Under the pieces are notes generated by a model. It was not told the DNA's origin. It did no database searches and saw only the letters and a list, made by a program, of their open reading frames with translations. The position numbers and the translations under genes were made by a program. From an uncultured Clostridia bacterium (GTDB taxonomy: Bacteria; Bacillota; Clostridia; Lachnospirales; CAG-274), in the NCBI GenBank assembly GCA_944384235.1, contig CALWSP010000020.1, forward strand, positions 1 to 64,000: a stretch of DNA of 64,000 bases, written 5' to 3'. Shown piece by piece: positions 1-9,200 of this stretch (position 1 is its first letter; every line of letters starts with the position of its first letter).

Positions 1-30
1 GATAATGAAGAATTAGAGGATAGTTTTTAG
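1..30 (+). CDS. Possible 3' end of a gene entering from the left
   Basis: Frame 1 reads nine codons rich in acidic residues (DNEELEDSF) and then a TAG stop. This could be the tail of an upstream gene cut by the window edge, but nine codons are too few to identify or prove it. Confidence 0.25.
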   Translation, partial: DNEELEDSF

Positions 31-426
31 AAGTATATATTAAATACATATAAGAATTAAATACATATAAGATATATTAAGAAATTTATACAGATATTGA
101 AGAAATGTTATTTTTTAATAGATTAGATTGAAAAGTTTTAGATAGATTTTATGAAAAAGCTTTTAGTTATGAAAGTAAATAAATTGTTCAAAAATTAGAA
201 ATAGGTGTTAATTTTGGCAGATTAGCAGCACTTTAGAAGAAAATATTATTAGTTACTATTAATGGAAAAAGGCAAAATCACTAGTATAGTTTCTGTATAG
301 TTATGTAAAGTGCCAGTTTTTATTTTTTAATATTATATAGATATATATGAAAAAGCTAGGGTATTTTAAGAGATTTATAACCATAAAGTTGAATCTCTTT
401 ATTATGACAAAATTTGATAATATTAC
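31..426. other. Gene-poor AT-rich stretch, possibly decayed coding sequence
   Basis: No open frame with a ribosome binding site is visible. Short peptide-like runs broken by stops, for example one ending SSTLEENIISYY just before position 261, hint at decayed coding sequence but match nothing I recognise. A weak hairpin with arms at 368-375 and 392-399 sits before the next promoter. A minus-strand frame at 301-501 is low-complexity and crosses that promoter, so it was not called. Confidence 0.4.
40..72. repeat. Two tandem copies of a 16-base unit
   Basis: The 16-mer TTAAATACATATAAGA occurs at 40-55 and again at 57-72, with one base between, giving a period of 17. It lies in non-coding AT-rich DNA just after the possible gene end at 30. 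Confidence 0.7.
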
Positions 427-455
427 TTGATTTTTTATTTTAATTATGATATAAT
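427..455 (+). promoter_or_regulatory. Sigma-A type promoter for the lipoprotein gene
   Basis: TTGATT at 427-432 and TATAAT at 450-455 are 17 bases apart, with a TG one base upstream of the -10 box (extended -10). The start codon follows about 80 bases later. Confidence 0.65.
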
Positions 456-537
456 TACATATATTTATATAAAGTTTGTGCTTTACAAGAGAGTACATCA
501 TTTTGTATGGGAATTTTTATTGATGAGGAAATGAGGG

Positions 538-1587
538 ATGAAAAAAGTTTTTGCAGTAGTTTTAACAACAATAATGCTACTGCTTTTAACAGCTTGTGGT
601 TGCGAGCATGAATTTGATTCTGGAACGGTTACGAAGGAGGCAACTTGTTTAGAAGAAGGAACAAAGTCTTACAAATGTACATTATGTGGGAATGAAAAGG
701 TAGAAAGTATTCCTTGTGTGCCGCATGAATACGAAAAAACAGTTAAGAAAGAAGCAACCTTTGACATTACAGGAACAGCAAAATATACTTGTAAAGTTTG
801 TGGAGATTCTTATAGTGAGGATATTCCTAAAAAAGAACGAACTGTTAATGTAACTGTTACGGATAAAAAGAATGTTCCAAAGGATATTTACAATGGAAGA
901 TTTTCTGACCGTGTAGAATTTATATTCAATCTTGAAAATCAATCTGATAAACCTGTAAGGGGAGTGGAGGGAGTTCTTCATATTCAAGACCTTTTTGATA
1001 ATGATGTTTTATCAATGAACTGTGACTTTACAGGACAAACTATTCCAGCAAATGATTCTATTACTGTTGGTGAATTAGGTATGGATATAAATACGTTTAT
1101 GGATAATCATTCAAAACTTTATAATGAAAATTTTGCTGACTTGAAGTTTGCATATGAAATTAATAACATTGTGTATGATGGAGATACATCAGTTGTTGAT
1201 TTAACTCAAAATGAAAATGTACCTATTAAAGTTAATGTGTTAGACAAAAAGAATATAGCAAAAGATATTTACAATGGACGATTTTCACCAAGAGTTCAAT
1301 TTATTATCGAGGTTTCAAACAATTCGGACAAAGATATAAAGGGTGTTTCTGGTGTTTTAAAGATAAAAGATTTGTTTGGCAAGGATATCATATCTTCTGA
1401 ATGTGATTTTACAGGACAGATTATTACCGTAGGCAGTAGTGCAACATTTTCTGATTTAGGTATGGATATTAATGAATTTATAGATGATAACAATAAGCTT
1501 TACAATGAAAATTATTCAGATTTGATGTTTGAGTATAAGGTGAAGTCTGTAGTATATTCAAATGGAGAAACTGAAACATTTAATTAA
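538..1587 (+). CDS. Lipoprotein with CxxC motifs and a duplicated C-terminal domain
   Basis: A 349-residue exported lipoprotein of unknown function. The signal peptide ends in the lipobox LLTAC with the acylated Cys at residue 20, so the protein should be anchored outside the membrane. Two short repeats with CxxC pairs (KCTLCG and TCKVCG, about residues 45-95) each end in a run like ESIP or EDIP and resemble small zinc-ribbon or disulfide modules. The rest is two copies of a domain of about 110 residues, starting KNVPKDIYNGRFS and KNIAKDIYNGRFS; both copies also share a DFTGQ segment and a GMDIN segment. The start has GAGG at 525-528. The next gene follows after 31 bases, probably in the same transcript. 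What is seen is the lipobox and the duplication; ligand and role are unknown. Confidence 0.85.
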   Translation: MKKVFAVVLTTIMLLLLTACGCEHEFDSGTVTKEATCLEEGTKSYKCTLCGNEKVESIPCVPHEYEKTVKKEATFDITGTAKYTCKVCGDSYSEDIPKKERTVNVTVTDKKNVPKDIYNGRFSDRVEFIFNLENQSDKPVRGVEGVLHIQDLFDNDVLSMNCDFTGQTIPANDSITVGELGMDINTFMDNHSKLYNENFADLKFAYEINNIVYDGDTSVVDLTQNENVPIKVNVLDKKNIAKDIYNGRFSPRVQFIIEVSNNSDKDIKGVSGVLKIKDLFGKDIISSECDFTGQIITVGSSATFSDLGMDINEFIDDNNKLYNENYSDLMFEYKVKSVVYSNGETETFN

Positions 1588-1618
1588 AAAAAATACAACA
1601 TTTAAGAGAGGTATTAAA

Positions 1619-1987
1619 ATGAAAAAAAGTAAATTATTATTGGCAGCTGGAATTATTGGAACACTTTATTTAATATATTTAATTTCTTACTTTACTAATG
1701 CTGTTTCATCTACTGATGGTGCTGAGGCAATTGGTGCTGGTATTGCAACTGCATTAGTGATGCCACATATGGTATGTGTTATTATAGCAGTTATATTCAA
1801 CTGGTTGGGCTGGGCATTTAAAGCTAGATGGGGCGCATTGGTTGCAGGAATTATGTATGCAGTTTCTATTGGTATATTCTCATTTGGAATTTTGAGATTA
1901 TCTGGTGTGTTACTTGCGATGATTTTTTGTTTTGTTGTATTTGCAAAAAATGAAAATACATCTGAAAAAAATATTATAGAGTCTTAA
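1619..1987 (+). CDS. Small multi-pass membrane protein
   Basis: A 122-residue hydrophobic protein with about four membrane segments: near residues 5-27, 35-60, 65-85 and 88-105. The frame is open back to 1562, but the start at 1619 is preferred because AGAGAGG lies at 1604-1610 and the protein then begins MKKSKLLLAAG, a typical membrane N-terminus. It overlaps nothing, follows the lipoprotein gene by 31 bases and is closed by a strong terminator, so the two form a small operon. No family was recognised. Confidence 0.75.
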   Translation: MKKSKLLLAAGIIGTLYLIYLISYFTNAVSSTDGAEAIGAGIATALVMPHMVCVIIAVIFNWLGWAFKARWGALVAGIMYAVSIGIFSFGILRLSGVLLAMIFCFVVFAKNENTSEKNIIES

Positions 1988-2011
1988 AATAGTTTTTATA
2001 ATTTGATTTAG

Positions 2012-2058
2012 AAAAGTCGATGTATTCTTTGATTTAGAATACATCGACTTTTTTATTT
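2012..2058 (+). terminator. Intrinsic terminator after the lipoprotein/membrane protein pair
   Basis: A perfect 16-bp stem with arms at 2012-2027 and 2037-2052 and a 9-base loop ends in a T-rich run. It is among the strongest hairpins in the window. Confidence 0.9.
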
Positions 2059-2359
2059 AAAAAGGAGCAAAAAGCTATTAATGAAAAAATTGAGTAGATA
2101 ATTATAAAATAAAGGTTTTATATTATTGTAATAGTTAAATGGATATAAATTTGTATTTTTTATTAAAGAAAATTAAATTAAAAGATTGATATTAATAAAC
2201 AAGTTATGATAGTTTTTAAAAATTTTTTATAATAATTATAAAAATTATAAACAAATTTGTTAGTGTCAAGTGAACAATAAATTTTTTGAAAGAATTCTGA
2301 TTTCATAGATTTAAACATTAAATTATTTTATGAACTGTGGACATAATTGAAAGCTTTGG

Positions 2360-2399
2360 TAAACAAAAAGGGCTGTTCAAAAGCAGTTATTTTTGTTTA
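2360..2399. other. Orphan symmetric hairpin, bidirectional-terminator-like
   Basis: Ten base pairs (2360-2369 with 2390-2399) plus a mismatch and five further pairs including two G-T (2371-2375 with 2384-2388), closed by an 8-base loop. One arm is A-rich and the other T-rich, as in a bidirectional terminator. No gene ends next to it, since the preceding operon already has its own terminator more than 300 bases upstream. Confidence 0.6.
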
Positions 2400-2504
2400 T
2401 GAAAAAGTTATAATTTTAAAAAGTGATTTTTATATTTATTTTATTAGTTGTTTTAGAGAAAAATTTAAAATATGATTATTATAAGTTTAAGAGAAAAAAG
2501 ACTA

Positions 2505-2533
2505 TTGTATTAATAAATTTAATAGGTTATAAT
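2505..2533 (+). promoter_or_regulatory. Promoter for the 402-residue unknown protein
   Basis: TTGTAT at 2505-2510 and TATAAT at 2528-2533 with a 17-base spacer. The inferred start near 2540 gives a leader of about 60 bases. Confidence 0.6.
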
Positions 2534-2600
2534 TATTTTATAAAAGTTAAATTAAAATTATTAGATTATTAGTTTTAATAAAACCTATTAGGAGGTTAAA

Positions 2601-3809
2601 ATGGGAGAAAAATCGAGAGTGGAAAGAGTTGAAGATTTTGAAAATGGTAATAAAAATGAAATAATAGATTTATTTGAAATGTTATTAATTGATTCAAAAA
2701 ATAATATTAATCTTAGTAATGCATTAAGTGTACCTATTGATAAACTATCAACAATTGGAGTGGGTTTTTCATCATTTATTCCAGTATTTGAGACAATTAG
2801 GCAAACAAAATTTGCTTCAGATGACCCACTTTTTAGAATAGCTAATTTAGCGGCAGGAGATATGCCTAAAATAGCTAAAAATGGTAATGTTTGGGGTGCA
2901 ATGAAAACAGCTAGTGGAAGTTCTAAAATGATGCAACTTAAAGAGGTTAGTTCTCTGTCAAGTTCAGAAAAATTACTTAAAGGGTTTAACCCTGCAACAT
3001 TGATGATGGCTGTGGCATTATATTCTATAGAAAATAAAATTAATGATATAGTTCAAACACAAAAGGATATAATTGAATTTCTTGAGGTGGAGAAAGAATC
3101 TCAAATAAAGGCTGATGCTGAGTCGTTGTTGGAATTTGTAAAAAATTATAAATATAATTGGGATAATGAACTCTTAGTTTCAAGCACACTTAACTTAGTT
3201 ATGGATATTAAAAAGAATGCTAGAAAAAATATGATTTTTTATAAGGAAAAAGTTTATAGGGCTATTTCATCAAAAAAATTGATAGTTGTTAAAAACAAAG
3301 TTAATTCGGCATTATTTGACTTAAAAAAGAAATTTAAATTTTATAGATTATCATTATACATATTTTCTTTAGCATCGTTGATGGAAATTATGCTTAGTGG
3401 TAATTTTAAAGAAGATTATATTATTGATATAAGAGAAATTATTAGAAAAGAATCTAAAGAATACAGAGAGCTATTTAATGATTGTTCTTTATATCTTGAG
3501 AAATTAATTAGTAATGGGGCAGAGGCGAGGATTTTAAAAGGGGTTAGCGAAGCTAGTAAAAATGCTGGAAAGTTTATTAATAACATACCGTTAGTTAAAG
3601 AAAGTGTTATTGACGATTTTTTGCAGAACAAAGGTTATAACTTAAAGCAAATAGCAAATGAAATGGAGTTGAAAATTATAAAAACATTTGCTAGTGTTGC
3701 TAATCCAGAAACTAGAATGTTTATAGAAAAGCTAGATGATATAATTAAGATATATAATCAAAAAGCGCAAATATGTTTTGACAGCAAGAATATATATATT
3801 GTTAGTTAA
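2601..3809 (+). CDS. Conserved-looking helical protein of unknown function
   Basis: A 402-residue protein with an excellent start (GGAGG at 2591-2595). It has no signal peptide. Residues about 45-75 and 130-150 are moderately hydrophobic (IGVGFSSFIPVFETI and NPATLMMAVALYSIENK), and the rest is predicted to be long helices rich in Lys and Glu. A further hydrophobic stretch, LYIFSLASLMEIMLSG, lies near residue 255. The layout resembles a family of uncharacterised proteins I recall from Clostridia and Bacilli, but I cannot name it. The gene stands alone between a long non-coding stretch and a pseudogene, which suggests accessory DNA. A helical membrane-active or defence role is possible but is only a guess. 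Confidence 0.85.
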   Translation: MGEKSRVERVEDFENGNKNEIIDLFEMLLIDSKNNINLSNALSVPIDKLSTIGVGFSSFIPVFETIRQTKFASDDPLFRIANLAAGDMPKIAKNGNVWGAMKTASGSSKMMQLKEVSSLSSSEKLLKGFNPATLMMAVALYSIENKINDIVQTQKDIIEFLEVEKESQIKADAESLLEFVKNYKYNWDNELLVSSTLNLVMDIKKNARKNMIFYKEKVYRAISSKKLIVVKNKVNSALFDLKKKFKFYRLSLYIFSLASLMEIMLSGNFKEDYIIDIREIIRKESKEYRELFNDCSLYLEKLISNGAEARILKGVSEASKNAGKFINNIPLVKESVIDDFLQNKGYNLKQIANEMELKIIKTFASVANPETRMFIEKLDDIIKIYNQKAQICFDSKNIYIVS

Positions 3810-3857
3810 AAAAGAGATGTTTGATGTGATTTTTATAAATTAAAAGGGAGTTAAAAA

Positions 3858-4185
3858 ATGGGAATAAATGTTAATATATATTACAAAGGGGACAATGGTT
3901 AGCACACAAGTTTGTTAAAGAAATAGTAGAAAGTGGAACTGTTGAAAAAATAAAAAAGAAAAAGGAAACATTAGGTATGAATATTTTTATTCTATGGAGG
4001 ACAAGGAAATAGTTCTTCTTATTGACAGCTGGGAGAGCCAAGAGGCATTAAATATTCATCACAGCAGCGATATGATGAAAAAAAATATAGAGCTTAGGGA
4101 AAAATATGACTTACATATGAAAGTTGAAAGGTTTGTGTTAGAAAAGGACAGCTTAAGTAAAGACAGGGAGTTTATAAGAGAATGA
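3858..4185 (+). pseudogene. Frameshifted ABM-type (putative quinol) monooxygenase
   Basis: Three consecutive frames together spell a small antibiotic-biosynthesis-monooxygenase-like protein. The first, from ATG 3858 with AAAGGGAG at 3844-3850, starts MGINVNIYYKGDNG and hits TAG at 3900. The second frame, from about 3902, reads AHKFVKEIVESGTVEKI. The third, from about 3952, reads KKEKGNIRYEYFYSMEDKE and continues to DSW, ALNIHH and KYDLHMKVERF. The second shift falls in a poly-A tract near 3947-3960. Each piece fits the expected family order, so this is a real gene broken twice rather than three small genes. Sequencing error in the A-run could explain the second break but not easily the first. 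Confidence 0.75.
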
Positions 4186-4201
4186 ATTTAAAGTTAGGAT
4201 T

Positions 4202-4230
4202 AGGACAGGGTTTACTCTGTCTTTTTTTAT
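4202..4230 (+). terminator. Intrinsic terminator after the monooxygenase pseudogene
   Basis: A seven-pair stem with GACAG (4204-4208) and CTGTC (4217-4221) at its core is followed by seven T residues. Confidence 0.75.
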
Positions 4231-4266
4231 TAAAAAATAGGTAACAAAAAATTAAAAAAATAGGTG

Positions 4267-4295
4267 TTGACTTTATTTTTTAGAAGTAGTAAACT
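4267..4295 (+). promoter_or_regulatory. Promoter of the marR-efflux operon
   Basis: TTGACT at 4267-4272 and TAAACT at 4290-4295 with a 17-base spacer, 43 bases upstream of the marR start. Confidence 0.55.
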
Positions 4296-4303
4296 AATAA
4301 AAG

Positions 4304-4315
4304 TTAGAGTTCTAA
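4304..4315. promoter_or_regulatory. Candidate MarR operator at the transcription start
   Basis: TTAGA-GT-TCTAA is a perfect inverted repeat lying about 9 bases after the -10 box, where a bound repressor would block initiation. Its position directly before a MarR-family gene suggests autoregulation. The site itself is only 12 bases, so chance is possible. Confidence 0.45.
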
Positions 4316-4337
4316 GTATTTTTGAGGAGGAAAGAAT

Positions 4338-4763
4338 TTGGAGGATAAATTAATTATTATTCCTTTATTATATAAAGTTGCACACAAGTGTTTAGAAGGA
4401 AATAGCAATGGGCTTAAAAAATATGGCATTTCAACACCTCAAGCAATGATTTTAGGAATGATTGGGCACGAGTTTAAAGGGCAAGATATTACTCAAAAAG
4501 ATATTAGCAACAAACTTGGAATAAAAGAATCTTCTGTTTCTAGTGTTATTAAGACTATGATTAAAAACAACCTTTTAACAAAGGAGCAAAGCAATATAGA
4601 CGCTAGAAAGTACATATTAAAATTGACTAAAAAGAGTAATGAAATGTTAGAAGAGATAAAAAGATATTATATAGAGTATGAAAAAGTTTTTTTATCTGTT
4701 TTAGACGAGAAAGAAAAAGTTTTATTAGAAAACATATTATCAAAACTTTGTGGTTTTAATTAA
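4338..4763 (+). CDS. MarR-family transcriptional regulator
   Basis: A 141-residue winged-helix regulator. It starts with TTG, chosen because GAGGAGG lies at 4324-4330. The DNA-binding part is about residues 35-95: AMILGMIGHE, then QKDISNKLGIKESSVSSVIKTMIKNNL as helix-turn-helix and SNIDARKYILKLTKKS as the wing with the conserved D-R pair (here DAR). The helices at each end would form the dimer. It sits 72 bases before a membrane fusion protein gene with no terminator between, so it likely controls the efflux operon. The inducer is unknown. Confidence 0.9.
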   Translation: MEDKLIIIPLLYKVAHKCLEGNSNGLKKYGISTPQAMILGMIGHEFKGQDITQKDISNKLGIKESSVSSVIKTMIKNNLLTKEQSNIDARKYILKLTKKSNEMLEEIKRYYIEYEKVFLSVLDEKEKVLLENILSKLCGFN

Positions 4764-4835
4764 AGTTTAATTTGTGTTTTATTAATTTTTAATTTAATAT
4801 ATATATTATTACATTATTAGAATTTGGAGGTTATT

Positions 4836-6242
4836 ATGAAAAGATTGATTAGGTTATCAGTTGCGGCGTTATGTATTGTAATGCTTGCTGGTTGTGGGAA
4901 AAAAGGAGATATGTTGCCAGTTGAAGAAGCAAAGGTTACTAGTGTTGAAGTTGAAAACCCTACTATTAACACAGTGAAAGACGAGTATATGTATTCTGGT
5001 GCAATTAAAGCTGCTCAAACTGTTGATGTGAGCGCTAAAGTATCAGGGCTTGTAGAAAATACATATTTTGAGGTGGGCGACAAGGTTACAAAAGGCGATG
5101 TTCTTTATACTATTGATGACACAGACTATCAAAACGCTTTAAAATCTGCTCAAGCTGGTTTAAACAGTGCAAATGCAAGTGTTCAATCTGCAAAAACTGG
5201 AGTTGAAACTGCTAACGGAGCAAGTATGCAAAGCCAAATTGAAGTTTCCAAAAATTCTATTACTAACAGCGAAACAGCTTTAGAAACTGCAAGAAAAAGT
5301 TTAGATGACTCTAAAATTGCATTAGATAAGGCTCAAAGTGAATATGATATTAACAAGCAATTATTTGATGTTGGTGGTGTTTCTGAAGATGCACTTAAAA
5401 CATACAAAAACGCATTAGAAAACGCTCAAAATGCTTATAGCAGAGCAGAGTTAAATGTTAAAAACGCTGAAAATGCTTTAAACCAAGCAAAGAGCAATTA
5501 TGACATTCTTGTTAACAAGACAACTGCTGAAAATTCTAGAAGGGCAAAAGATGCTTTAAATTCAGCTCTTGCTCAACAAAAATCAGCTCAAGTATCTGTT
5601 GACAATGCTAAGCAAAATATTGCTAATTGCACTGTTAAAAGCCCTATAAGCGGAACAATTCTTAGTAAAAATGCTACTTCTGGTTCAATGATTGGCGGGG
5701 TTGGATACCAGATTGTAGATTTATCTACTGTTAATGTTGAGGTTAAGGTTTCAGAACAAATTGCTACAAGTGTTAAAGTTGGTGACTTGGTTACTATTAA
5801 AATACCTTCTATGAGCGACGAGCAATTTGTTGGTAGCATTAGTGAAATTCCACCTGGGGCAAACAACGATGGTACATATAATGTTAAAATTAACATTCCA
5901 AATTCAACAGGCAAGTTAATTTCTGGTATGTTTGCTGAGGTTTATTTTGCTAAATCAACAAGCAACAACGCAGTTATTTTACCTAGAAACGCTGTATTAG
6001 ACGAAAACGGAGAAAACTACTTTGTTTATGTTTTAGATGGTGATAAGGCTAAGAAAGTTAATGTTAGTGTTGGCATTGACACTGGCGAAAGTATTGAGGT
6101 TGTTTCTGGGCTTAATATTAGCGACAAAGTTATTACTAAAGGTCAAACTTACTTAGCTGACGGTGATACAGTTAATGTTGTTTCTGAAAATGGCCAAGAT
6201 GTAGAAAAGGCTACTCCTAACAACGAGGAGGAGAAGAAATGA
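4836..6242 (+). CDS. RND efflux membrane fusion protein, lipoprotein (HlyD/AcrA type)
   Basis: A 468-residue periplasmic-adaptor-type subunit that would link the RND pump to a TolC-like partner. The signal peptide ends in the lipobox MLAGC with Cys at residue 20. After a first lipoyl half (TVDVSAKVSGLVENTYFEVGD, about residue 65) comes a long Ala/Asn/Ser-rich coiled-coil hairpin (about residues 100-260), the second lipoyl half (NCTVKSPISGTI, about 265) and a beta-barrel and membrane-proximal domain to about 450. The frame is open to TTG 4824, but ATG 4836 has GGAGG at 4826-4830. It overlaps the pump gene by the four bases ATGA, showing translational coupling. Confidence 0.93.
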   Translation: MKRLIRLSVAALCIVMLAGCGKKGDMLPVEEAKVTSVEVENPTINTVKDEYMYSGAIKAAQTVDVSAKVSGLVENTYFEVGDKVTKGDVLYTIDDTDYQNALKSAQAGLNSANASVQSAKTGVETANGASMQSQIEVSKNSITNSETALETARKSLDDSKIALDKAQSEYDINKQLFDVGGVSEDALKTYKNALENAQNAYSRAELNVKNAENALNQAKSNYDILVNKTTAENSRRAKDALNSALAQQKSAQVSVDNAKQNIANCTVKSPISGTILSKNATSGSMIGGVGYQIVDLSTVNVEVKVSEQIATSVKVGDLVTIKIPSMSDEQFVGSISEIPPGANNDGTYNVKINIPNSTGKLISGMFAEVYFAKSTSNNAVILPRNAVLDENGENYFVYVLDGDKAKKVNVSVGIDTGESIEVVSGLNISDKVITKGQTYLADGDTVNVVSENGQDVEKATPNNEEEKK

Positions 6243-9200
6243 TAAAAATATGTATTAAAAGAACTGTTACTGTCATAATGATGACAATGGTTGTGTTGCT
6301 TGCTGGTACTTTAGGGTACAATAGTTTAGAGCTTGCAATGACGCCTAATATTGATTTACCAGTAGCTCTTATTAATTGCAACTACACTGGTGCAGCTCCT
6401 GAGGAAATGGAGGAGCTTATTACAAAACCCATTGAAGAAAGTATGTCAACTTTAACTGGTGTTGACACAATTACATCTTCTTCATCTTCTGGTTCATCAA
6501 TTGTTGTTATTCAGTTTGTAGACGGAACTGATATTGATGTTATTACCAACGATATGAGAGATAAACTTGACAGAATAAAGGGTATGTTACCTGAAGATGC
6601 AACTGACCCTCTTATTATGAAAATGGATATGAACTCTACAACTATATCTGTTGGTATTACAAGCGATAAGTATGATGTTGACACTTTATATAACTTACTT
6701 GATGAAAATGTTACTTCAAATTTTGAAAGAATTGACGGTGTTTCTTCTGTTTCTTTATCAGGTGGTAGCGAGGAAGAAGTTAGAATTATAGTTGACCAGA
6801 ACAAAATGGAAAACTACGGTATAACTATGGGCAGCATTACTCAAGCTTTAGCTGCGGAAAACAAAAACTTACCATCTGGCTCTTTAAAGCAGGGTGATAT
6901 TGACATATCTTTAAGAACTGTTGGAGAGTTTGAAACCATTGAAGATATTAAAAACACATTTATTACTACAAGCAGTGGCAACAAAGTTATGGTTAAAGAC
7001 GTTGCTAATGTTAAAAAGGTTAAAAAGGAAAAAACAAGTAAATCTTTAATTAACGGAAAAGAAGGTTGTACATATTCCTTATCAAAGCAAAGTGATGCGA
7101 ACATTGTTACAGTTTCTGAAAGCATTGTTCAGGCGATGAACAAATTACAGGCTCAATACCCTGATTTTAAATTTACTTTACTTACAGATACTGCTGATTA
7201 TATTAAACTTTCTATTAGCAATATGGTTTCTTCTGCATTCCAGGCGGCTATTCTTGCAGTTATTGTGCTTTTAGTTATGTTAAGAAGTGTTAAGATGTCA
7301 TTTATTATTGCTGTTTCTATTCCAACTTCTATTATGGCTACTTTTGGGCTTATGTATATTAGTGGAATGTCCCTTAATATGATGTCCTTAGGTGGTGTTG
7401 TTATTGCAATTGGTATGCTGGTTGACAACTCCATTGTTGTTCTTGAAAACATATTTAAGAAAAAAGACGAGGGTATGAGTGGACCTGACGCAGCTTATTA
7501 TGGTACATCTGAAGTTGCAATGGCTATTACTGCATCTACTCTTACTACAGTTGCTGTATTTATTCCTTTAGTGTTTATTAAAGGTACGATTGGACAGCTT
7601 ATGAAAGAAATTTCATACACTGTTTGTTTTGCTCTTGGTGCATCTTTACTTGTTGCTTTAACTTTTGTGCCTATGGCGGCTGCTGTTTTAATGCGTCAAG
7701 AAGAAAAGGCTAGAGGAAATGGTTTTATTGGCAAGATTTTTAATAAGCTTGATGTTATAGTTGGCACATTTTTAGATAAAATGGACCTTGGTTACTCTAA
7801 TTTTATTAAAAAATGTCTTGGACATAGAATAATTACAGTTATTGCTGTGTTTATTGCATTTGTGGCCTCTTTATTATGTGTTCCACTTGTTGGTTCTGAC
7901 CTTATGGCTTCTAGTGACGAAGGTAGTGTTTCTATTAAAGCTACTTTACCAAATGGTACTGATTATGAAACAGCTGAAAAGATGTTAGATAACATTTTAG
8001 CTAAAGTTGGCGACGTTGAAGAAATGGTTAAAATGGATGCAAATATTGGTGGAGGAAGTTTCTTTAGCACAGGCACATCTATAAACATTAATTACGATGT
8101 TGGCGACAGAGAAGACAGAAACAGAAGTTCCAAAGAAATTGCCGAGGATATTGAAAGCAGGTTACAAAACATTGCTGGTTGCGAAATTACAGTTAGTGAC
8201 TCTAGCAACGCTATGGGTTCTCTTGGTGGAAGTGGATTTGAACTTCAAATTAGAGGCGACGACAACGATAAATTAAAAGAAATTAGTGATGAAATTATTG
8301 CTGAAATAAAAAAGATACCTAATGTAAAAGATGTTGAATCTTCGTTAGATGACTCTAGCACAGAGGCAACTATTGTTATTAACAGAGCTAAAGCATCTCA
8401 ATATGGTTTGACTACTCAAAGTATAGCTTCAGCTATAAGCAGCGCAAACTCTGGTTCAGTTGCAACAGAATACAAAACTGACGGAACTGAAATTGATGTT
8501 AGAATTATGTATCCAGACGAAGATGTTGAATATGTTAAGGATTTAAACAGCCTTTCAATAACTAACAATGCTGGTGTTGTTATTCCATTAACTGAAGTTG
8601 CAAGTATTGAAATGGGCGAGGGCGCTTTAAGTATTACAAGAGAAAATATGCAAAAGTATATTGAAATTTCAGGCGAAATACCAGGTATGGACTCTGCATC
8701 TCAACAAGCACAAGTTCAAAAAGTTTTAGACAACTATGTTTTTCCTGATGGATACAGCTACAAATTTGGCGGTATGATGGAAAAGATGGCTGAAACATTT
8801 GCTAGTTTATTTACTTGTATGGTTGTTGCGATTCTCCTTATATATATGGTTATGGCTTCTCAGTTTGAGTCATTTGTGTATCCATTTATTATTATGTTCT
8901 CTATGCCTTTAGCTATTACAGGCGGTATTTTTGGACTTTTAATTACAGGACAAAACCTTACATCAACTGCTTATATGGGACTTATAATGCTTGTTGGTAT
9001 GGTTGTTAACAACGGTATTGTTTTAGTTGACTATACAAACCAATTGCTAGAAAGAGATAAAAAGACTAGTGTGAACGAAGCTTTAATGATGGCAGGTCGT
9101 TCTAGATTAAGACCTATTTTAATGACTACACTTACAACTGTGCTTGGTATGTTACCAGTTGCTTTAGCTTTAGATTCTGGTATGGAAACTAACCAAAGTA

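Larger units (their letters stand above)
2059..2600. other. Long AT-rich intergenic region
   Basis: About 540 bases without a supported gene. It contains an isolated hairpin at 2360-2399 and a promoter at 2505-2533, both listed separately. An AAAGGAG at 2060 is followed only by a five-codon frame. Confidence 0.6.

Noticed and set aside
301-501. Minus-strand frame of 66 codons
   Set aside because: It is low-complexity, rich in Ile, Asn and Lys, has no good ribosome site and covers the promoter of the lipoprotein gene.
2520-2590. Inverted repeat TAATAGGTT / AACCTATTA flanking the 402-residue gene's leader as a ribosome-site-hiding RNA stem
   Set aside because: The left arm overlaps the -10 box at 2528-2533, upstream of the likely transcription start, so it would not be in the RNA. 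In such AT-rich DNA a 9-base match 53 bases apart can also be chance.
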